Positions 57,763-64,000 of a stretch of DNA of 64,000 nt are shown here, one piece after another. Numbering within the stretch: position 1 is the stretch's first letter; each line of letters starts with the position of its first letter. Under the pieces are notes generated by a model that was not told where the DNA came from, searched no databases, and saw only the letters and a list, made by a program, of their open reading frames with translations. The translations under genes and the position numbers were made by a program. The stretch comes from CAVPJC01 sp963705155 (GTDB lineage Bacteria; Chloroflexota; Anaerolineae; Anaerolineales; UBA4823): contig CAVPJC010000017.1 of the NCBI GenBank assembly GCA_963705155.1, forward strand, positions 1 to 64,000. Reading direction: 5' to 3'.

Positions 57763-60700
57763 ATGTCAACCCAATTTTTATCCCTGAATCGTTCCAAACC
57801 TTTGGCGACCTGCTTAAATTTCTGCGCCGGCGAGAACACCTGACCCAGCTGGAGCTCTCCATCAGCGTTGGCTACAGCGAAGCGCAGATCGGCCGGCTGG
57901 AACAAAACCAGCGCAAGCCCGACCTCACAACAGTCAAGGCATTATTCATTCCTGCTTTACATCTTGAAGATGAGCCTGATCTCACCACACGTCTCCTGGA
58001 ATTAGCTCGCTCTGCTCGCCAGGAAGATGCGCCTGCCCCAGGCGTAACTCCCTATAAGGGATTATTGTTTTTTGACCAGGCGGATGCAGACCTGTTCTTT
58101 GGCCGCGAAGCCCTCACGGCCCATCTCGTGGAGCGGGTTACCGATCTCGCCATGGACGCTTCGTCCCGCTTCCTGGCGGTGGTCGGCGCCTCCGGCAGCG
58201 GTAAATCCTCGCTCGTGCGCGCCGGGCTGTCCGTTGGCCTTCAGCGCCTAGGCTGGGAAATCCACGTCTTCACGCCCGGTGCGGACCCGTTGAAAATTCT
58301 GGCGGCCAATTACAACTCGACCGATACAAATAACGGCCAGAATCACCTGGTTTTGGTGGACCAATTCGAAGAAACATTCACCCTGTGCCGGGACGAGAAT
58401 GAGCGTTCGGCATTTACTGAAAGATTGCTTTCCATCGCCCGCGATAAAGCTGTGAAGACAACCGTGGTGATCGCCCTGCGCGCCGATTTTTATTCGCACT
58501 GCGCCCAATATCCGCTTTTGCGCGCCGCGGTGGCCGCCGAGCAGGAATATATCGGCCAGATGACAACCGACGAACTGCGCCGCGCGATCGAAGAACCCGC
58601 CAGGCGCGGCGGCTGGGAATTTGAGCCCGGTCTGGTAGACATCTTATTAAGTGACATCGGCGCGGACGGGATGGGGCAGCCGGAGCCCGGTGCGCTGCCT
58701 TTGCTTTCGCACGCCCTGCTGGCTACCTGGGAGCGCCGTCGTGGGCGGACTTTTACCCTCTATGGCTATCACGCTTCGGGCGGTGTGCGCGGCGCCATTG
58801 CCGAGACGGCGGAGAGCGTCTTCACCGATCAGCTCAATCACTCACAGCAAAAGTTGCGCATGACATTTTTTTACGCCTGACAGAACTGGGCGAAGGCACC
58901 GAAGATACCCGCCGGCGTGCAACATTGAATGAGCTGGCGCATCAACCGGAAGAAGCCGTCCAGTTGCGGGCGGTGCTGAACACGCTGGCTGAAGCGAGAT
59001 TGATCACATTAAACGAGGACACCGCCGAGGTGGCGCACGAGGCGTTGATCCGCGAGTGGCAGCGGCTACACGAATGGCTGTCCCAGGATCGCGAAGGCTT
59101 GCTTCTGCACCGTCATCTGACCGATGCGGCACTCGAATGGGAAGCGCGCGGCAAGGATGCTGCGGAGCTATATCGCGGGGCGCGCCTGGCGCAAACGAGC
59201 GAGTGGGCTTCGGCTAACGAAGGACGCTTGAACGCACTGGAACACGCCTTTCTCGACGCCTCGATCGAGCAGGAACAGCACGACGCAATTGGAGCGCGAA
59301 GCGCAGCGCCAGCGCGAGCTGAAGGCCGCCCAGGAGCTGGCTGAGACGCAAAGCCGCGCTGCAAGACAATTACGCCGTCGAGCTCTTTACTTGAGCCTGA
59401 TGGTGGTGATTGCGCTTGGCATGGCGCGGCGGCCATCGTTTTTGGCCAGCAGGCCAGCCGCAACGCCCGCCTGGCCGGCCAGAACCTGAGCGCGGCACAG
59501 TCCGCAGGCACGCAAGCCGTCGCCCAGCAAGCTACGGCGGAGTCTGCCAGCCTCCTGTTTCAGACGCAAAAAGCCACGGCCCAGGCCGCCAGCACCCAGG
59601 CCGTCGGCGAGGCGAGCCTGCGCGCCACCTCCGAAGCGGGAACCGTGCAAGAGGCCGCCATCGCCAAGTCGCGCGCCCTGTCCGCCGAAGCGATGAACAA
59701 AATGCCGCTGGACCACGCAGCTCAGCCTCTTACTGGCTTTGCAAGCCGATCAAAACCAGCAACACCCGCGAGGCGCAAAACGCTCTGCACCAGGTTCTCC
59801 AGGCCTCGCGCCTGCGTGCCTGGCTGCCTAACGACTGCACCATTCTCTTCGGCTCGGCTTTCAGCCCGGATGGGTGACAGTTTTGCTATTTTTGACATCG
59901 AAGAGGAAGCAGCGGTCAAGATCTGGAAGATTGGGAGATAGCCTGGCGGACATTGGCCCGGAGCCACTGATCACGATGACTGACCCCGTCACCTTAAGTG
60001 CCAGAATATTCCACTTATGGGAATATGATCACTTTTAGCCCGGATGGCAGCCTGGTGGCGTCGATGGGGATCAGCATACTGCCAAAATATGGGATACCCG
60101 CACGGGCAATCTATTACATACCCTGGAAGGACATACAGATCTCGTAAATGGCGTCTTTTTCAGCCCGGCTGGCCAATGGCTGGCTACTACCAACCAGGAC
60201 CGGACGGTCAAGCTATGGGATGTGAAGACTGGCAAGGTGCGGGCTACCCTCACCGGTTATACTGAAGTAACCAATTCCGCCGTTTTCAGCCCGGATGGAA
60301 TACCCTGGTGACGGGCAGCGCTGACCAAACAGCCATCTTCTGGGATCTGCATGGGTTGGCGGAGGCGGCGAGCCGAGGCGTATTTTATACGCTTTCCTTT
60401 GTTGGAACAGGAACGCCTGGCGCTATAGCCTTCAGTCCGGATGGAAAGCGCCTGGCGATCGGCGTTGGTGAAACCGGCTATGTATATGAGCTCGATTTTT
60501 CCCTGGCGGCTCCGGCCAGGTTTCTGTATAATCTTGATCGGCCATCAAGGGAATATACACTCGATAGCTTTTTGCCCGGATGGGAAAAGGCTGGTCACCG
60601 CAGCCGGCGATAATACACCCGGCAATAATCGGACCAAAATCTGGGATGCGGAGACCGGCCTGGAACAGTATACCCTGGCTGGTGAGACAAACTACGCGGC

Positions 60701-61802
60701 TCTCAGCCCGGATGGAAACCGCCTGATAACTTCTTCATGCAGAGCTCCAGATCTGGGATATTTCTCCCAGCGGCAATCAGAGAGCTGTTTAACCTGCCCG
60801 GCCTAAACTAGTTTTATTTCAGTCCGGATGGAAAGCGCTGGCTGAGTGTGGACAATATCGCAAGGGATTGCCCAATTCTGGGAACATTCTCCCACCGGCC
60901 TCAAGCCGATGGGCAGCTTCAAGTTCAATCCTGGCGGTCCAGATACAACCTAAACGGCTGTACCAGATCCTGACCTGAAGAGACTGGTCACGGTGGGGCG
61001 AGGGCCGGTGAGGATATGACAGCGCGGGTGTGGGATACTGCATCTGGCCAGGAAACCTTCCATTTTTCTCTGGCTGATGTTTTTCAGCGATCCCACAACC
61101 GGGATAATCGACAGATGCCATCAGACCCGGATGGCACAAAGTTGGTGGTAACTTCAGGCGCTATGTTACGCAAGAGCCGCAATGTGGGACCTGCTCACGG
61201 GGACCTGGTAGATGTGGTGGAAGAACATCCGGACCCTATTGGGAAATCAGGGCTGTTGATTTCAGCCCGGATGGGACGCGCCTGGCCACAGGCGAAGGGG
61301 ATGGTGTGGCGCGCATTTTTGATATGACTAGCGGGACAATGCTGCGGACGTAACCGGCAGCGATCGCAGGATTGAATATTAGATCGGTTGACTTCAACCA
61401 GTACGGGACACGCCTGGTAACGGGGAGTGTGGACGGGAAAGTGATGGTCTGGGACCCGGCAACTGGCCTTGAAATTGGCCCATCGATCAAGGTGCCCTGT
61501 GTCGTGGTCGAATGTTAAATTTAACCCGGATGGCGCCCTGGTCGCGGCTGGCTGTGCCGATTCAACGGCGCATGTATTGGATATCTCTTCCGGGCAGGAA
61601 ATGTTTGTCCTGCCTGGCGTAAATGTCGGTTTCAGCCCGGATGGGAAGTATCTGTTGACTGACCGCTGATGGAATAACGCACGGTTTTTACCTGGATGTC
61701 AACGACCTGATCGCCCTGGCCCAGAAGCGCCTGTTTCGCTGGTGGGCTGCTGATGAATGCGAGAAACTCCTGCATACGCAGACCTGCCCGCCGGCGCCGT
61801 AA
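57763..61802 (+). CDS. XRE-nSTAND1 NTPase-WD40 protein, strongly frameshifted
   Basis: About 1,346 residues corrected. N-terminal helix-turn-helix (L-L-K-F-L-R-R-R-E-H-L-T-Q-L-E-L-S-I-S-V-G), then an nSTAND1 NTPase: P-Y-K-G-L-L-F-F, Walker A G-A-S-G-S-G-K-S-S-L, Walker B L-V-L-V-D-Q-F-E-E. Winged-helix/coiled-coil parts (V-A-H-E-A-L-I-R-E-W) and one transmembrane-like helix (about 59390) follow. Last come WD40 repeats (F-S-P-D-G-x-x-x-A, T-V-K-L-W-D) and a tail L-A-Q-K-R-L-F-R-W. The first half to 58870 is clean, the WD40 half has indels every 100-300 bp. Start 57763 (GGGAGG) implies an early indel near 57800. It may be a sensor-NTPase of signalling or conflict type, or a pseudogene. Confidence 0.7.
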
Positions 61803-61857
61803 GGTACTTGACAATCCCATAGGAGTACGTACAATGAGGATACTGCACCTAAAAAGT

Positions 61858-61887
61858 GAGATCGCCCAGCTGGAACTGAGCGATCTC
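61858..61887. other. Hairpin between the nSTAND and ATPase genes
   Basis: GAGATCGC / GCGATCTC, perfect 8-bp arms with a 14-nt loop, 55 bp after the nSTAND stop. There is no U-tract on either side. The other bases from 61803 to 62101 hold nothing recognised. Confidence 0.4.
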
Positions 61888-62101
61888 TGTCGTAAGCCCT
61901 CGGTCGGTTAGGACCATATCACCAAACGATTGAGGCCGGCAATAATGTGCAGCTTTCGCTGCTAGGAGGATCTTACGACCTGCGGAGAGGGTGGGCCGCT
62001 TACCCACGGTGGATAAATAGAATTTAACCAGAACCTGGCTTACTGAATTGGTGTGGTTTTGTTTTCGGAATATGGGTTCAGCAACTCATGCAAAGCCTGT
62101 G

Positions 62102-63409
62102 TTATTCGCTCTCTAGCAGCCATTCTGCCAGGGAACGGATTGTTATCGTAAATCCATTCCTTGTTATTGTCTCGGTATTCGAATCAGCCAAGATCAATCC
62201 TGAGGAAAGGCCGAGAGCACTCATCGCGTCCGTCAGCGCCCGTATCTCTCGTTCCCGTGTAGCGGGATTATCCATGCTTTGAGCCACCTGAACCAATTGA
62301 CCTAACTCTGGCAAGTAGAAATCCACCTCATAGCCAGCCGGGGTAGTGAAATAATAGATCTCGTGCGTCTTACGCCGCAATGCCAGGAAAGCCGCGTTTT
62401 CCATCAATTTGCCAGTGTTGGGAGAAAAATTGAAACCAATTACATTGGCCAGCCCGGTGTCGATGCTGTACACTTTCTTTGCCGCGATTTGCTGGCGCTT
62501 CACCGAATAGTCGTATACGTTCATGGTAAAGATAAGCCAACTGTTCTCCAGGTAATCGATGTAATTCTTGATCGTATTGACGCTGCCCAGACGGAACTGC
62601 TCTTTGAGCTTATTGAATGAAACCTGGCTGGTAGGATTGCTCATCAGATAGAAAGCCAGCTCTTTCAACGCCCGCACCTCCTCGATGCGGTAGCGCGTGG
62701 CAATGTCACGATAGAGAATATCGTCATACAACGTGCGCAGCAGCGGTAGTTCCGGGTACTTCAGCGGCTCAGGTATGCCGCCCATACGCAGGTACTCATG
62801 AAGAGCCTGTTGCAGATGGGCTGTCTCGACTGTTGTAAGGCGTGTCAGATCAGGGATGGTGTATCCCTTGAAGTGCAGGAACTCAGCGAAGGAAAAAGGG
62901 AATAGCTCTACTGGTACGTAACGTCCGGTCAGGCGGGTGCCCAGCTCGCGGCTAAGCAGTGAAGCGTTGGAACCGGTGATGAAGAATTTGATCCCCTGGT
63001 CCATAAAACGACGCACGAAGTGCTCCCAACCGGTGACGTTTTGAACTTCATCGATTATCAACACCTCGCGCTCGCCAAAGAGCTCCACCAGGATCTGGTA
63101 CAGGTCGTTAGCATCCTCTGCCTGAAATCCCAGGAAGCGGTCATCTTCGAAGTTGACATAGTAGAAGAGTTCTTCTCCTAAACGATGTGCGAACTGCGCC
63201 AACAGCGTGGATTTACCCACCCTCCGCAGGCCGGAAATGACCACAGCATGCGGCAGCGGCATAGCGCGCTCAATTTCACCCAATCGCTTCCGCTCTACCC
63301 CGGTCTCGCGGTGCCAGAAAGCCTGCTGCTGTTCCAGCAACATTGCCTTGATCTGATCTTTGGACAATTTAGATTTCCAATTGTTTTCATTCACAATGAA
63401 ATAATACAC
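62102..63409 (-). CDS. AAA ATPase with DUF4143 domain
   Basis: About 435 residues in one frame. Walker A is G-L-R-R-V-G-K-S-T-L-L, Walker B is V-L-I-I-D-E-V-Q-N-V, and the sensor is F-I-T-G-S-N-A-S-L-L, followed by the DUF4143 part (L-P-L-L-R-T-L-Y-D-D-I-L, V-Y-S-I-D-T-G-L, G-Y-E-V-D-F-Y-L). This is the common 'ATP-binding protein' group of unknown function, often mobile or clade-specific. The start is not certain: TTG 63412, GTG 63409 or GTG 63394. A perfect 19-bp inverted repeat overlaps the start region. Confidence 0.88.
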   Translation of the reverse strand: MYYFIVNENNWKSKLSKDQIKAMLLEQQQAFWHRETGVERKRLGEIERAMPLPHAVVISGLRRVGKSTLLAQFAHRLGEELFYYVNFEDDRFLGFQAEDANDLYQILVELFGEREVLIIDEVQNVTGWEHFVRRFMDQGIKFFITGSNASLLSRELGTRLTGRYVPVELFPFSFAEFLHFKGYTIPDLTRLTTVETAHLQQALHEYLRMGGIPEPLKYPELPLLRTLYDDILYRDIATRYRIEEVRALKELAFYLMSNPTSQVSFNKLKEQFRLGSVNTIKNYIDYLENSWLIFTMNVYDYSVKRQQIAAKKVYSIDTGLANVIGFNFSPNTGKLMENAAFLALRRKTHEIYYFTTPAGYEVDFYLPELGQLVQVAQSMDNPATREREIRALTDAMSALGLSSGLILADSNTETITRNGFTITIRSLAEWLLESE

Positions 63410-63449
63410 CAATTAGTTTTCACTGTCAATGAAAACTAATTGGTGTATT
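63403..63449. repeat. Perfect 19-bp inverted repeat at the ATPase start
   Basis: AATACACCAATTAGTTTTC (63403-63421) and its exact complement (63431-63449) flank a 9-bp centre. It lies between tsf and the ATPase gene and overlaps the ATPase start. Next to it TTTCATT-CAC-AATGAAA (63385-63401) is a smaller palindrome. Confidence 0.8.
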
Positions 63450-63478
63450 TACGCCCCTGACACTGTAAACGGAAGTTG

Positions 63479-64000
63479 CTATGGTATGGGTGTTATCGTT
63501 TTCGGTTCCGGGCAAATTTCCCAGCGCACAAAACGACGGATAACAATATTCTCTCCAATGTGACCGACCGCCTGGCTTAACAACTGGGCAACGGTGACGG
63601 ATTTCATCACGGATGTACATCTGGCGTAGTAGGACGTGCTTGTTTTTGTATTTTTCCAAAACGCCATCCACGATCTGATCAATGATCGTATCGGGTTTAC
63701 CGGCGGCATGCGCCTTTTGGATTGCCGCCCGCGCCTGCTCGTCCAGGGCTTGTGGTGGAATATCCTCGTCGCGCACGTAAAGCGGAGAGGCTGAAGTGAT
63801 CTGGAGCGCAATTTCATGCGCAAAATGGCGAAAGACCTCTGAACGGCTGGCGAATTCGGTCTCAGTGTTGATCTCGACCATGACGCCAATGCGCCCATGA
63901 TTATGCGAGTACAGCTCTATTGTCCCCTCCAGCGTTTCGCGGTCCATCTGCTTTCTGGCTTTGACGGCAGCTTTTTCGCGCAGGTAAGCAAGCGCCTTTT
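63479..64000 (-). CDS. tsf: Elongation factor Ts, 3' part (one frameshift)
   Basis: EF-Ts, the nucleotide exchange factor of EF-Tu. The 5' end lies beyond the window. Seen: E-L-Y-S-H-N-H-G-R-I-G-V-M-V-E-I-N-T-E-T-E-F-A (split here by reading order) and F-A-H-E-I-A-L-Q-I, then L-L-R-Q-M-Y-I-R-D-E. The C-terminus V-A-Q-L-L-S-Q-A-V-G then I-G-E-N-I-V-I-R-R-F-V-R-W is in another frame, so an indel lies near 63600. The stop is TAG 63479-63481. rpsB is expected upstream. Confidence 0.93.

Overview
The window looks like a chromosomal segment of an uncultured anaerobic bacterium of the phylum Chloroflexota, most likely class Anaerolineae. This is inferred from GC-rich coding sequence, secreted proteins with Pro/Thr linkers, XRE-nSTAND1-WD40 proteins, fasciclin/TolB lipoproteins, a ClpC-type unfoldase and an Hdr/Flox-type electron-transfer operon. 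No rRNA, tRNA, CRISPR array or transposase was recognised. Many genes are broken by single-base indels while their neighbours are perfect, so most breaks look like uncorrected assembly errors. I describe such genes as one unit and give approximate frameshift positions.

Layout. 1-1393 (-): ubiE, ubiX and the start of a pyridoxamine-oxidase-like gene, coupled by overlaps (quinone/prenyl-flavin chemistry). 1664-3397 (+): moaA and a HAD phosphatase. 3399-6099 (-): DUF92, PH-domain and SIMPL proteins. 6384-11387 (+): clpC, an AspT/YidE-type exchanger, a cyclic-nucleotide-binding protein and an Nfu Fe-S scaffold. 11513-17137 (-): SPFH protein, selD, ChrB-like, MFS and gamma-glutamyltransferase. 17242-19468 (+): PyrK-like, PIG-L deacetylase and PyrD-like. 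19482-21187 (-): a Rdx/SelW-like gene, trpS and dtd. 21570-30330 (+): a giant RHS/YD-repeat protein with an M23 peptidase tip, a coupled lipoprotein (candidate immunity protein) and a degenerate second copy of the RHS core end. 30397-39818 (+, mostly): hypothetical membrane proteins, a TetR-ABC exporter operon, a GxxExxY gene bordered by 90-bp repeats, oligoendopeptidase F and an alpha/beta hydrolase. 39807-42122 (-): ECF sigma factor and an anti-sigma factor with an FG-GAP outer domain. 42438-51094 (-): hdrA, a large hdrA with a GltD-like insert, an MvhD-FrhB-like fusion and two Flox/AsrAB-like subunits. 51552-57570 (-): three secreted or lipid-anchored surface proteins. 57763-61802 (+): XRE-nSTAND1-WD40 protein, very broken. 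62102-64000 (-): an AAA/DUF4143 ATPase and the 3' part of tsf.

The main discovery is a set of four in-frame UGA codons at positions where the families carry the redox-active Cys/Sec: SelD (residue 22), a Rdx/SelW-like protein (residue 13, CxxU) and both HdrA copies (D-C-A-A-U-I-L-T-P-K-M). Each UGA is followed within 15-27 nt by a short hairpin whose small apical loop begins with G, as expected of a bacterial SECIS element. The hairpins in the two hdrA genes are almost identical and lie at the same 17-nt distance. The selenium donor enzyme and three candidate selenoproteins therefore lie within 35 kb. The hdr/flox promoter has a good sigma-70 core (17-bp spacer) and two Rex-box-like palindromes, which suggests NADH/NAD+ control of an NAD(P)H-linked bifurcating complex. 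No hdrB or hdrC is present in the operon.
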